From: JAVVHH01 sp963835135
GTDB taxonomy: Bacteria; Pseudomonadota; Alphaproteobacteria; Acetobacterales; Acetobacteraceae
Assembly: GCA_963835135.1 (NCBI GenBank)
Contig: CAWIEF010000003.1
Span: 1,116,001-1,180,000 of the forward strand
Length of the DNA: 64,000 nucleotides
Direction of reading: 5' to 3'
The notes beneath the pieces were generated by a model that saw only the letters and a program-made list of their open reading frames with translations, made no database searches and was not told where the DNA came from. The translations under genes were made by a program, and so were the position numbers. Shown in pieces: positions 17,287-26,380 of this stretch (positions are counted from its first letter, which is position 1; every line of letters begins with the position of its first letter).

Positions 17287-19274
17287 GATGCAACCCGCGT
17301 CAGCCGCAAATGCCCGCCCTCGGCCGGGGCCGCCTGCCAGCCCGGCGGGACCACGATGGTGGACCACGCATCGGCGACGATGGCCGGGCCGGTGACGATT
17401 TGGTCCAGGCCGTCGCGCGCGATGATGGCGGTTTCCACGGCCACCGCGCCGGGAAAGCTGCACACGCGGGTTCGCACGGCGTGGCCGGCCCCGGCGCGCG
17501 GCTGCCGCGCCTGTGTCGTGGACGGCACGCGGGCCTGCACGCGGACGTTCTCGATGATGCGGGGCTCGTCCGTCGCATAGCCGTAGAGCTGCCGGTGCTC
17601 GGCCTGGAAGTCGGCTTGCAGCGCCACCGGGTCGAACGGCAGCGCGAATGGGATGGCGGTGGTGTCGCTCTGCGCCTCGTAGCGCATCAGGGCAACGTAG
17701 CTGAGTTCGATTGCTTCCAGGGCGAGGCCGGCGTCGAGCAGCGGCGCCATGGCGACGCGGCGGAGCGCGGCCAGGCGCTGCTCGAGCGCGGCCGGGTCGA
17801 GGCCATCGAGCTTGAGGCGGACCGATTGCTGGTGCAGGAAGCTCTGGTCGGCGGTCAGGCAGCCCAGCGCCGAGAACGCGCTCGACGCCGCCGGCACGAT
17901 GATCTCGTCAAGGCCGTAGATGTCCGCCAGCCCCGCCGCATGCATCGGCCCGCCGCCGCCGAACGCCAGCAGCGTGCAGTCCCGTCCATCCACGCCGCGC
18001 TCCACCGTGACCCGGCGCAACGCCCGCGCCATCGTCGCATTGGCGACCTGCACGATCCCCAGCGCCGTCTGCACCATCTCGAGCCCGAGCAAGGCGGCGA
18101 TCGGCGCGATCGCGGCCCGCGCGGCGGCGATATCGATGCGGATCTCGCTGCCCAGCCGCGCCTCCGGGTCGAGATAGCCGAGCACGGCGTTGGCGTCCGT
18201 GATGGTCGGCAGCACGCCGCCATGGCCGTAGCAGGCCGGCCCGGGCTGCACCCCGGCGCTCTGCGGCCCCACCCCGAGCCCACCGGCCCCCTGACGCACG
18301 ATCGACCCGCCGCCCGCGCCGATCGACTGCACCGCCAGCATTGGCTGGCGCAACGGCCGGTCGCCCTTCTGGCTCGTGTCGGTCATCGCGGCCTCGCCGT
18401 CGATGATGAGGCACACGTCGGTGGTGGTGCCCCCCATGTCGAAGGTGAGCACGCGCGGCAAGCCGAGCCGGCGGGCGATCTGGGCCGAAGCGGCGACGCC
18501 GGCGGCCGGGCCGGACATCGCCATGACGATCGGCCGCCGTTTGGCCGTCGCGGTCGAGACCATGCCGCCGGCCGAGTGGAACACCTGCAGCCCGGCGCCG
18601 AGCGGCAGCCGCTCCTCCAGTTCGGAAAGGTAGCCCGCGGCGATCGGCATGGCGGCGGCGTTGATGGTGGTCGACGAGGTCCGCTCGTATTCGCGGCTTT
18701 CCGGGTTGATCTCGTGGCTGAGCGAAACGTACGGCACGATCCCGCGCAGCCGCTCGGCGACGAGCAGCTCGTGCGCCGGGTTGGCATAGGCATGCAGCAG
18801 GCTGACGGCGACAGATTGCACGCCGGTGGCCGCGACCCACGCGGCCATGCGGTCGAGTTCGGCGTCGTCTGGCGCCAGCATCGCGGCGCCGCCGTGGTCC
18901 AGCCGCTCGGCCAGGCCGAAGCAGCGCTCATGCGGCACCAGCGGCGGCGCTTTCGGCGGAACGTTCAGGTCGTATAGGTCGCGCCTTCGATAGCGGCCGA
19001 TTTCCAGCACATCCTCGAACCCGGCGGTCGCGATCAGCGCGATCGGCGGCAGCCGGTCCTGCACGATCGCGTTGGTCACCCGCGTCGTCCCATGCACGAA
19101 CCGCTCGACGTCCGTCTTCTCCAGCCCGACGGCGGCGATGGCGTCCAGCATGGCGTCGACCGGCGCATCGGGGCGCGACGGCACCTTGGCCAGCCGCGTC
19201 TCGCCGCTGCTTGGCTCGACGGCGACGATGTCGGTGAAGGTGCCGCCGATATCGGTGCCGACCAACCACCTCAC
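17283..19274 (-). CDS. hyuA: Hydantoinase A/oxoprolinase family protein
   Basis: This 663-residue ATP-using subunit of the hydantoinase/oxoprolinase family starts with the phosphate-binding GTDIGGTFTDIV and later has FDMGGTTTDVCLI, both of the actin-like ATPase fold. VHGTTRVTNAIV near residue 63 and the internal GAGGGSIVRQGAGGLGVGP are family-typical. The start GTG 19274 overlaps the stop of the ATPase gene (GTGA), which rules out the longer reading. With HyuB it forms a two-subunit enzyme that opens cyclic amide rings with ATP hydrolysis. It sits directly behind a dipeptide-type ABC transporter, which probably imports its substrate. Confidence 0.93.
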   Translation of the reverse strand: MRWLVGTDIGGTFTDIVAVEPSSGETRLAKVPSRPDAPVDAMLDAIAAVGLEKTDVERFVHGTTRVTNAIVQDRLPPIALIATAGFEDVLEIGRYRRRDLYDLNVPPKAPPLVPHERCFGLAERLDHGGAAMLAPDDAELDRMAAWVAATGVQSVAVSLLHAYANPAHELLVAERLRGIVPYVSLSHEINPESREYERTSSTTINAAAMPIAAGYLSELEERLPLGAGLQVFHSAGGMVSTATAKRRPIVMAMSGPAAGVAASAQIARRLGLPRVLTFDMGGTTTDVCLIIDGEAAMTDTSQKGDRPLRQPMLAVQSIGAGGGSIVRQGAGGLGVGPQSAGVQPGPACYGHGGVLPTITDANAVLGYLDPEARLGSEIRIDIAAARAAIAPIAALLGLEMVQTALGIVQVANATMARALRRVTVERGVDGRDCTLLAFGGGGPMHAAGLADIYGLDEIIVPAASSAFSALGCLTADQSFLHQQSVRLKLDGLDPAALEQRLAALRRVAMAPLLDAGLALEAIELSYVALMRYEAQSDTTAIPFALPFDPVALQADFQAEHRQLYGYATDEPRIIENVRVQARVPSTTQARQPRAGAGHAVRTRVCSFPGAVAVETAIIARDGLDQIVTGPAIVADAWSTIVVPPGWQAAPAEGGHLRLTRVAS

Positions 19275-20950
19275 AGCGCCGGCTCCGGCACGCGGTTCGG
19301 CTCGAAATAGGGGATCGCGGCCAACAATTCGCGCGTGTACTCCGCTTGTGGCGCCGCGAAGATCGCCGCCGCCGGCCCGGCTTCGACGACCCGGCCGCCC
19401 CTGAGCACCACGAGGTCGTCGCACAACATGCGGACCACGTTGAGGTCGTGGCTGACGAACAACAAGCCGATGCCGTCTTCGCGCCGCAGCCGGTCGAGCG
19501 TCTGCAGCACGACCGCCTGGATCGACACGTCGAGCGCCGCCGTCGGCTCGTCCAGCACCAGCAGCCGCGGCCCGGTCGCGATGGCGCGCGCGATGCCGAT
19601 CCGCGCCTTTTGCCCGCCGGATAGCTGATGCGGGTACCGTTGCAGCAACGCGTCCGGCAGCCCGGCCCGCGCCGCACTCTCGCGCACGCGCGCCGTCAGC
19701 GTGGCGCCGTCCTTCAGGCTCTCGAGCCGACGCAGCGGGTGGGCGATGCTGTCGAACGCCGTATGCCGCGGGTTCAGGCTGTCATGCGGATCCTGGAACA
19801 CGATCTGGATCTGACGGCGGAACGGGGAGCGGTGGAACTCGCGCGCCGGAATGCTGCCGATCGCCTCGCCCTGGAAGATGATGTCGCCCGCATCGGGGTC
19901 GATCAGCCGGCTGACCAGGCGCGACAACGTGCTCTTGCCGGACCCGCTCTCCCCCACCAGCCCGAGGCTGCCCCCCGGCGGGATCGCGAACGAGACGGCG
20001 TCGACGGCCTTTGTGGTGTCGAATGCCTTGCTGACATTGCCCAGCTCGAGCAGCGGCCCTCTCCCCCCGGGAGAGGGTTTGGTGAGGGTCCTTCTAGCGG
20101 CGTCATCCTTACCCCGGCCCTCTCCCGGAGGAAGAGGGTGGAGCGGCGCTGGGGTCAACGAAGCTAACGTCGAACTCCGCGTCGGCGAGGCCGCGACGAG
20201 GCGCAGCGTATACGGATGCTGCGGCGCTTCGAACAGCGCGGCGGTCGGCCCGGTTTCGACCACGCGGCCCTGCTCCATGACCGCGATCCGGTCGCACCAG
20301 CGTGCGGCGAGGCCGAGGTCGTGGGTGATCAGGATCATCGCCATGTCGCGCCGCTTCTGGATCGCGGCGAGCAGTTCCATCACCGTCTGCTGGGTCGTGA
20401 CGTCGAGCCCGGTGGTCGGCTCGTCGGCGATCAGCAACGCGGGCTCGCAGGCAATCGCCATCGCGATCATCACCCGCTGGCACATGCCGCCGGACAGCTC
20501 GTGCGGGTAGGCGTGCAGGCGTTGCGCCGGGTCGCGGATGCGGACGGCGTCGAGCAGGGCCAAGGCTTGGCCGCGGGTGTCGTCGGCTTTGCCGTGGGCG
20601 CGCAGCACGTCGGCGATCTGGCGCTCGACCGTGCGGATCGGGTTCAGCGCCACGCGCGGGTTCTGGAAGATCATCGAGATCGCCGCCCCGCGGAGGCGAC
20701 GCAGATCGGCGTAGCCGGCGCGGATGATGTCGCGCCCGTCGAACATGATTTTTCCGGATGTGATCCGCCCCGCGCGGTCGAGCAGCCGCATGATGGCAAG
20801 CGAGGTCACGGATTTGCCGGAGCCGCTCTCGCCCACCACGCCGAGCGCCTCGCCGCGAGCGACGCTGAGGTCGATCCCGTGCAGCGGCTGCACGCGGCCA
20901 TGCCTTGTCGCGAACTCGACGGCCAGGTTCTCGACCTGCAGCAGCGTCAC
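19271..20950 (-). CDS. Fused double ABC transporter ATP-binding protein (DppD-DppF type)
   Basis: This 559-residue protein carries two complete ATPase domains of the oligopeptide/dipeptide type. Domain 1 has GESGSGKSVTS (Walker A), LSGGMCQRV (signature) and LLIADEPTTGLDV (Walker B). Domain 2 has GESGSGKSTLS, LSGGQKARIGIA and LLVLDEPTAALDV. The linker at about residues 266-300 is unusual: the bases 20057-20138 are a pair of palindromic repeats read in frame, giving LPPGEGRG and KPSPGGRG. The start GTG 20950 overlaps the permease stop. It powers the adjacent transporter, whose imported solute is likely passed to HyuAB. Confidence 0.94.
   Translation of the reverse strand: MTLLQVENLAVEFATRHGRVQPLHGIDLSVARGEALGVVGESGSGKSVTSLAIMRLLDRAGRITSGKIMFDGRDIIRAGYADLRRLRGAAISMIFQNPRVALNPIRTVERQIADVLRAHGKADDTRGQALALLDAVRIRDPAQRLHAYPHELSGGMCQRVMIAMAIACEPALLIADEPTTGLDVTTQQTVMELLAAIQKRRDMAMILITHDLGLAARWCDRIAVMEQGRVVETGPTAALFEAPQHPYTLRLVAASPTRSSTLASLTPAPLHPLPPGEGRGKDDAARRTLTKPSPGGRGPLLELGNVSKAFDTTKAVDAVSFAIPPGGSLGLVGESGSGKSTLSRLVSRLIDPDAGDIIFQGEAIGSIPAREFHRSPFRRQIQIVFQDPHDSLNPRHTAFDSIAHPLRRLESLKDGATLTARVRESAARAGLPDALLQRYPHQLSGGQKARIGIARAIATGPRLLVLDEPTAALDVSIQAVVLQTLDRLRREDGIGLLFVSHDLNVVRMLCDDLVVLRGGRVVEAGPAAAIFAAPQAEYTRELLAAIPYFEPNRVPEPAL
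20057..20138. repeat. REP-like palindrome pair inside the ABC ATPase gene
   Basis: Two copies of the CCCTCTCCC/GGGAGAGGG palindrome (20057-20077 and, degenerate, 20118-20138) flank GGTGAGGGT, the same layout as the element at 22847-22949. It lies inside the coding frame, between the two ATPase domains, and is translated without a stop. Confidence 0.85.
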
Positions 20951-21810
20951 GTGCGCATCCGCGGATCCAGGATGTCGCGCAGGCCGTCGCCGAGCAGGTT
21001 GAAGCACAGCACCGTCAGCATCAGCGCCAGGCCCGGCATCGCCACCAGCCACCATTTTCCCGTCGTGATGAACCGCGCCCCCTCGGCGACCATGATGCCC
21101 CATTCCGGCGTCGGCGCCGTCACACCCAGCCCGATGAAGCTCAGCCCGGCCGCGTTCAGGATCGCCCAACCGAGATTGAGCGAGATCTGCACCGCCATCG
21201 CCGGCAACACGTTCGGCAGCAGAATCCGCAGCACCACCGAGAGATGGCTCTCGCCGCACGCCCGCGCCGCCTCGACCCAGCCGGCGTTGCGGCGCACGTT
21301 GACCTCGGCGCGCGCGAAGCGGACGTAGAACGGCAGGTTGATCACCGCGGTCGCGATGATGATGTTCTCGACCCGGTTGCCCAGCGCCGCCACCAGCGCC
21401 ATCGCCAACACGAACAGCGGGAACGCCATCAGCACGTCGACGATCCGGCCGACCCAGCGGTCGAGCGCACCGCCCTGGTAGCCGCAGAACCCGCCGATCA
21501 CCGCCCCGGTTACGAACGAGAGGCCGACGGCGGAGATGGCGATCACGAGGTCGAGCCGGGTCGCGCTGATGATGCGGCTGAGAATGTCGCGGCCGAGCTG
21601 GTCGGTCCCGGCCCAATGCGCCGCACTCGGCGGCAGCAGCGCCCGCGGCACATCGGACGCGATGGGGTCGTACGGCACGATCCAGGGCGCCAGGATCGCG
21701 ACCAGCACCAACATCAAGCCGCCGGTGGCCGCCACGGCGGTGACCGGGTTGGAGCGCAGGACATAGGCGATGTGCCGCCCGGTGCCGCCGCCCGCAACGG
21801 TCGCGCTCAT
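20947..21810 (-). CDS. ABC transporter permease, DppC type
   Basis: This 287-residue inner-membrane permease is of the oligopeptide/dipeptide class (OppC/DppC side). An N-terminal membrane segment (AVAATGGLMLVLVAILAPWI) is followed by the typical HWAGTDQLGRDILSRII motif near residue 67-83, further hydrophobic helices, and the EAARACGESHLSVVLRILLP coupling loop. The start ATG 21810 overlaps the stop of the other permease. It pairs with the DppB-type protein and the fused ATPase in one operon. Confidence 0.94.
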   Translation of the reverse strand: MSATVAGGGTGRHIAYVLRSNPVTAVAATGGLMLVLVAILAPWIVPYDPIASDVPRALLPPSAAHWAGTDQLGRDILSRIISATRLDLVIAISAVGLSFVTGAVIGGFCGYQGGALDRWVGRIVDVLMAFPLFVLAMALVAALGNRVENIIIATAVINLPFYVRFARAEVNVRRNAGWVEAARACGESHLSVVLRILLPNVLPAMAVQISLNLGWAILNAAGLSFIGLGVTAPTPEWGIMVAEGARFITTGKWWLVAMPGLALMLTVLCFNLLGDGLRDILDPRMRT

Positions 21811-22841
21811 GCCGTCGAGACCCGCGGGTCCGCGATGCCGTAGAGAATATCGATGACGATGTTCACCGCGACGAAGATCAGCGCCATCAGCAGCACGAAC
21901 GCCTGCACCGGCGCGTAATCGGACGCGAGCAGGGCGTCGAGCGCGTAGGAGGCGACGCCGGGCCAGGAAAACACCTTCTCGACCAGCACATTGGCGCCGA
22001 GCATCGTCGAGAACACGATGCCGGTGATGGTGATGACCGGCAGGATCGCGTTGCGTAGCGCGTAGGTGACGATGATGCGCCGGCGCGGCAGGCCCATGGC
22101 CGCCGCGGTACGGACGAAGTCGGCGCCCAGCACGGCGAGCATCGAGGCCCGCGTCATGCGCGCCAGCGGGGCCAGCACGAACAGCGCCATGGTGCAGGCG
22201 GGCAGCAGCAACTGGGTGAACGCCGCCCACCAGCCCTCCCAGTCGCCGGTCAGCGCGAAGTCGATCAGGTAGAAACCGGTGATGTCGGGCGGCGAACTGG
22301 CGAAGATGTCGATCCGCGCGGTCGGGTCCGGGGCCCAACCGAGCACGTAATAGAACACGTAGATCAGCAGTAGGCCGGACACGAAGGTCGGCACGCAGAC
22401 GCCGAGCGTGCAGAGCATGCGGACCGCGTGGTCGAGCGGCCGGTTGGGGCGGAGTGCGGCGAACACGCCGAGCGGGACGGCGAAGATCAGCGCGATGAAC
22501 AGCGCCGTGACGGTCAGTTCGAGCGAGGCGGGCAGCCGGCGGCCCATGTCGGTGGTGACCGGCTGCCCGGTGGTCATCGAGCGGCCGAGGTCGCCGCGGG
22601 CGATCTGCCCGAGATAGAGTGCGAGCTGCACCGGGACCGGCCGGTCAAGCCCCATGCTGTGCCGCACCTGCTCGATCTCCGCCTTGCCCGCGCTCGGCCC
22701 GGAGGCGAAGAACACCGCCGGGTCACCCGGCAGCACGCGCATGAGGATGAAAGTGACGAGCACGACCCCGAACAGCGCAGGGATGGAGGCGAGCAGGCGG
22801 CGGCCGACGCGGGTGGCGATGCCGGTGAGCAACGGCCTCAT
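21807..22841 (-). CDS. ABC transporter permease, DppB type
   Basis: This 344-residue inner-membrane permease has the DppB/OppB pattern: an N-terminal helix with LFGVVLVTFILMRVLPGDP near residues 20-38, the GLDRPVPVQLALYLGQIARGD region, GRRLPASLELTVTALFIA, and the coupling loop DFVRTAAAMGLPRRRIIVTY. I chose ATG 22841; the frame extends upstream to 22928, but that part only translates the palindromic repeats lying in the gap. It is co-transcribed with the solute-binding gene upstream and the DppC-type permease downstream. Confidence 0.94.
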   Translation of the reverse strand: MRPLLTGIATRVGRRLLASIPALFGVVLVTFILMRVLPGDPAVFFASGPSAGKAEIEQVRHSMGLDRPVPVQLALYLGQIARGDLGRSMTTGQPVTTDMGRRLPASLELTVTALFIALIFAVPLGVFAALRPNRPLDHAVRMLCTLGVCVPTFVSGLLLIYVFYYVLGWAPDPTARIDIFASSPPDITGFYLIDFALTGDWEGWWAAFTQLLLPACTMALFVLAPLARMTRASMLAVLGADFVRTAAAMGLPRRRIIVTYALRNAILPVITITGIVFSTMLGANVLVEKVFSWPGVASYALDALLASDYAPVQAFVLLMALIFVAVNIVIDILYGIADPRVSTA

Positions 22842-22846
22842 CTTCT

Positions 22847-22949
22847 CCCTCTCCCTCCGGGAGAGGGCCGGGGTGAGGGTGTCGCCGCACGGGCCCGGCT
22901 TTCGGCTGGTGGCACCACCCTCACCCAACCCTCTCCCGGGGGGAGAGGG
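22847..22949. repeat. Pair of inverted palindromic repeats (REP-like) in the transporter operon
   Basis: Two palindromes with the core CCCTCTCCC...GGGAGAGGG lie at 22847-22867 and 22929-22949, in opposite orientation around a centre that itself holds TGAGGGTG and its complement. They fill most of the 140-base gap between the solute-binding protein and the first permease. Comparable elements occur at 20057-20138, 34764-34842 and 40281-40313, so this is a dispersed family. In this operon the hairpin could stabilise or end the solute-binding mRNA and so set its excess over the permeases, which is inference. Confidence 0.85.
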
Positions 22950-22981
22950 TTCTTAGGGCCGGGAGGATGGCGTGGCACCTT

Positions 22982-24583
22982 TCACCCTCGAGTCAGCACC
23001 CGGAAGTCGACCTGGCGGTAGAACTCGTAGGTATAGTTCTCCAGCGACTGCGCCATCACCGCGTCTTGGTTCGGCTGCCAGAGCATGATCAGCGGCGTCT
23101 GCTCGACGAACAGGTCGATCATCTTCTTGCAGTCCTCGTCGTATTTGGCCTGGTCGGTCTGATAGCGCGCATCGAGCGTCAGGCGTTCCATCTCCGCACT
23201 CTTGAGCGACGAGAAGTTCCAACGTTGGTCGCGGGTGAAGTAGAGATAGAAGAAGTAGTAGGTGTAGGGCAGCCAAGCCGTCGCGCCGTCGGTGAAGAAC
23301 GGCATCGTCTTGTCGGATTCGAGCGTGTTGAACTCGGCGTCCGGCTTCTTCTGGATCTCGACTTTGATGCCGACCTTTCCCAGCGCCTCCTTGACCAGCG
23401 CCGCCATTGGCTCAGCGGTCGCAGCTTGGCCGGTGCTGAACGCGAACGTGGTCGAGAATCCGTCGGGGTAGCCGGCCTCAGTGAGCAGCTTCTTGGCCTG
23501 CGCCACGTCGGTCCGGTTTGGCATCGCCTGCGGGAAGCTCGCATCCGGCGCCTCGGTCCAGGCCGCGCCGTACAGCTTCTTGCCGCGGCCGAAGATGCTG
23601 GCCTGGAACATGTCGTCATACGGCAGCGCCGCCGCGATCGCCTTGCGAACCCTCACATCATCGAACGGCTTCATCGTCGTGTTCATCGTGATGTGGGTGA
23701 AGCCGTTGGTCTGCGGGATCGACTGCACCTTCGCCTTGGCCGATTTCTCGATGCTCGGCATGTCCGACGCCGCCAGGTCGATCGCCAGATCGGCGTCACC
23801 GCGCTCGATCAGGTTGGCCCGGGTCGCCGCCTCCGGCACGGTCTGGATGATGATCCGCTTCAGCGCCGGTAGCGCGCCGCCCTTCCACGTCTCATTGCGG
23901 CGAAGGATCGTGCTTTCGCCCGGCTTGTGGCTGTCGATCGCGTAGGCGCCGCCGCCCGCAGTGTTGGTCTTCATCCACTCCTGCGCCCACGGGTCCGTCT
24001 CGGTGGCGTGGCTTCGGGCAAGCTTGCTGTTGATCATGATGGCGTACGGCACGCAAAGATTGGCCAGCGCCAGCCGGTCCGGCTTGTCGAGCGTCAGCGT
24101 CACCGTATGCGGATCGACGATCTTGAACTGATCGGCCGAAACGATCGACCCGGTCTGCAGCTGCGGCCCGGCCAGCGACTTCGACGTTACCGCGCGGTCG
24201 AGCGACCACTTGACGTCCTCGGCCGTCACCGGGCTGCCATCGTGCCAGACCGCATCGGGCCGCAGCTTGATGGTGATGACCGTCTTGTCGGGGCTGATCT
24301 CGTAGCCCTGGGCGAGCTCGCCCTGGATCGTGTCGGCATCGAACACCCAGAACTGGCCCAGCCGCTTGCGCCCGAAGCTGAACAGCCGGTCATAGATGTT
24401 CATGGCCAGGCCGAACGCCTCGCGGGTCGAGCCCGGCTGCGTCAGATCGAGCGTGTTGATGGTCGCGCCGGTCACATAGCGCAACGTTTCCGCGCGCGTC
24501 TGCGCCACGGCCCGCACCGGCCATTGCCCCAAAGCCGCCGCCAAGGCTGCGCCTTGCAGTAGAACTCGCCGCTCGATCGTCAT
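22982..24583 (-). CDS. ABC transporter substrate-binding protein, family 5
   Basis: This 533-residue periplasmic solute-binding protein opens the transporter-hydantoinase operon. The N-terminal signal (ERRVLLQGAALAAALGQ, then PVRAVAQ) resembles a lipid-free Sec or Tat leader. Family features are TLDLTQPGSTREAFGLAMNI near residue 44, WHDGSPVTAEDVKWSLDRAV near 115, and TDPWAQEWMKTNTAGGGAY. The start ATG 24583 is preferred; a GTG two codons earlier is also possible. It should deliver a peptide-like or cyclic amide solute to the two permeases downstream; the ligand is not visible. Confidence 0.93.
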   Translation of the reverse strand: MTIERRVLLQGAALAAALGQWPVRAVAQTRAETLRYVTGATINTLDLTQPGSTREAFGLAMNIYDRLFSFGRKRLGQFWVFDADTIQGELAQGYEISPDKTVITIKLRPDAVWHDGSPVTAEDVKWSLDRAVTSKSLAGPQLQTGSIVSADQFKIVDPHTVTLTLDKPDRLALANLCVPYAIMINSKLARSHATETDPWAQEWMKTNTAGGGAYAIDSHKPGESTILRRNETWKGGALPALKRIIIQTVPEAATRANLIERGDADLAIDLAASDMPSIEKSAKAKVQSIPQTNGFTHITMNTTMKPFDDVRVRKAIAAALPYDDMFQASIFGRGKKLYGAAWTEAPDASFPQAMPNRTDVAQAKKLLTEAGYPDGFSTTFAFSTGQAATAEPMAALVKEALGKVGIKVEIQKKPDAEFNTLESDKTMPFFTDGATAWLPYTYYFFYLYFTRDQRWNFSSLKSAEMERLTLDARYQTDQAKYDEDCKKMIDLFVEQTPLIMLWQPNQDAVMAQSLENYTYEFYRQVDFRVLTRG

Positions 24584-24677
24584 CTGCACACCGCTCGCTG
24601 TCTGAAGGGCGGCGTCTCATCCCGCGATGTCTTTTTTCGATCGTAGGGTGGGCGTGCGCCCCGCGCAATCGCCTGTT

Positions 24678-25430
24678 TCACACCGCCGTGTAGCCGCCAT
24701 CGATCAGCAGGTCGGCGCCAGTCATGAAGCTCGAGGCGTCGCTCGCCAGGAACAGCGCGGCCGACGCGATCTCGCCGGGTTGGCCGAGGCGGCCGATCGG
24801 GTGCAGCGGCACGCTCGCCGCCCGGGCCGCCTCCATGGTCTTGTTGCGGACCAGCAAGCGCGCCGTCTCGACAGCGCCGGGCGATAGCGCATTGACGCGG
24901 ATGCCCTGCGCGGCGTGATCGAGCGCCATCACCTTGGCGAGCTGGATCAGCGCGCCCTTCGCCGCGCAATAAGCCGGCCGGCCCGGGCTGCCGACCCGGC
25001 CCATCTGCGAGGCGATGTGGATGATCGAGCCCCGCCCGGCCGCGATCATCGAGGGCAGCACGGCCCGACTCATGTAGTATGCGCCCGTGACCTGCACGGC
25101 GAACACCTTGTTCCATTCCGCCGGCGGCAACTCGAGCACGGTGCCGACGGGATCGTAGGGCGCGGCGCCGTTGACCAGGATGCTGACCCGCTGCCACGCC
25201 GCCAGCACCGCCGCGACAGCTTCCAGCGTCGCCGCCTCGTCGGCCACGTCCGCCGCCAGCGCGATCGCCTCGCCCCCCGCCTCGACGATCTCGGCGGCGA
25301 GCGCGGCCGGTTCCGTCAGATCCAGGCAAGCGACCCGGGCGCCCGCCGCGGCGAAGCGCCGGGCGATGGCCGCCCCGATCCCGCCGGCGGCTCCGGTCAC
25401 GACCGCGACCTGCCCGTCTAATGCGTGCAT
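24678..25430 (-). CDS. SDR family oxidoreductase
   Basis: This 250-residue short-chain dehydrogenase/reductase is of the classical type. The Rossmann motif is VTGAAGGIGAAIARRF near residues 9-24, the structural NGAAPYD replaces the usual NNAG, the catalytic Ser is in IIHIASQMG near 138, and the Tyr/Lys pair is YCAAK near 151-155. The end has DASSFMTGADLLIDGGY, the family's usual tail. Start ATG 25430 was chosen because the longer frame lacks family sequence. It probably reduces a ketone or oxidises a secondary alcohol with NAD(P). The next gene upstream on the same strand is a class I aldolase, 50 bases away, so the two may be co-transcribed. Confidence 0.92.
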   Translation of the reverse strand: MHALDGQVAVVTGAAGGIGAAIARRFAAAGARVACLDLTEPAALAAEIVEAGGEAIALAADVADEAATLEAVAAVLAAWQRVSILVNGAAPYDPVGTVLELPPAEWNKVFAVQVTGAYYMSRAVLPSMIAAGRGSIIHIASQMGRVGSPGRPAYCAAKGALIQLAKVMALDHAAQGIRVNALSPGAVETARLLVRNKTMEAARAASVPLHPIGRLGQPGEIASAALFLASDASSFMTGADLLIDGGYTAV

Positions 25431-25480
25431 CCTTGCTCTCCCTTGGGCCAGACGGCCGTTGCTGACCGCCTGGCGGGGCG

Positions 25481-26380
25481 TCAGACCTTGTGGGCCGATG
25501 CCTGGTAGATCTTGTCGATCGCCGCCGACAGCGTCGCGTTGAAGTCCTCGTCCGACATATCCTTCTTCAAGCCGTCGATCAGCGCGCGCGAAAAGCTCGC
25601 GATCATGCCGTGGTTGCGGCTCAGCCGCTCGCACGCGTCGTCCAGCTTGTAGCCGCCCGACAGCGCCACCACCCGCTCGACGCGCGCGTGCTTGGTCAGC
25701 GGCTCGTACAGGTCCGCCTGGTCCGGAATGGTCAGCTTGAGCATGACCTTGCCCTGCGCCGCATCCAGGTGCCGGGTCAGCTCGTCCTTCAGGATCCCCT
25801 CCGCCTCGGCCTTGGTCGGGCTCTTGATCGACACTTCCGGCTCGAGGATCGGCATCAGCCCGTGCGCGGCGATCTGCGCGCCCACCTCAAATTGCTGCTT
25901 CACGATGGCCGCGATGCCCGCCTTCGACGCGCCGGTGATCACCGACCGCATCTTGGTGCCATACACCCCCAGCTTGACCGCGCGGGCCAGCAGGCTGTCC
26001 AGCTCCGGCATCGGCTTCATCATCTGCACGCTGTCGGTCTCGGCCTCGAGCCCTTTGTCCACCTTCAGGAACGGCACCACGCCGCGGTCCTCCCAAAGGA
26101 ACGCCGGCACCTGCTTGCCGTGCACGTCGCCGTCCATGGTGCGCTCGAACAAGATCGCGCCGAGCACCTTCTCGCCCGTGAAGGCCGGCGCGGTAATGAT
26201 GCGCACCCGCATCTCGTGCATCAGGCGGAACATCGCCTCGTCGCCGCTATAAGAATCGGCCTCGATGCCATACTGGCGCAGCGCGCCGGGCGTCGACCCG
26301 CCGCTCTGGTCGAGGGCGGCGATGAAACCGTCCTTCTGCGTCATCTGCGCCGTCATCGTCTCGTTGCTCACGCTCACCAT
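25481..26380 (-). CDS. Fructose-bisphosphate aldolase, class I
   Basis: About 299 residues of a class I (Schiff-base) fructose-1,6-bisphosphate aldolase of the short bacterial type, which splits the sugar bisphosphate in glycolysis or forms it in gluconeogenesis. It shows GFIAALDQSGGSTPGAL near the N terminus, LWEDRGVVPFLKVDKGLE, ILEPEVSIKSPTKAEAEG with the conserved Glu-Lys area, and MLKLTIPDQADLY holding the expected Schiff-base Lys. ALSGGYKLDDACERL binds phosphate. The start is uncertain: ATGs occur at 26404, 26380 and 26356, and the last of these gives the family's usual opening. No class II aldolase is seen here. Confidence 0.9.
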   Translation of the reverse strand: MVSVSNETMTAQMTQKDGFIAALDQSGGSTPGALRQYGIEADSYSGDEAMFRLMHEMRVRIITAPAFTGEKVLGAILFERTMDGDVHGKQVPAFLWEDRGVVPFLKVDKGLEAETDSVQMMKPMPELDSLLARAVKLGVYGTKMRSVITGASKAGIAAIVKQQFEVGAQIAAHGLMPILEPEVSIKSPTKAEAEGILKDELTRHLDAAQGKVMLKLTIPDQADLYEPLTKHARVERVVALSGGYKLDDACERLSRNHGMIASFSRALIDGLKKDMSDEDFNATLSAAIDKIYQASAHKV

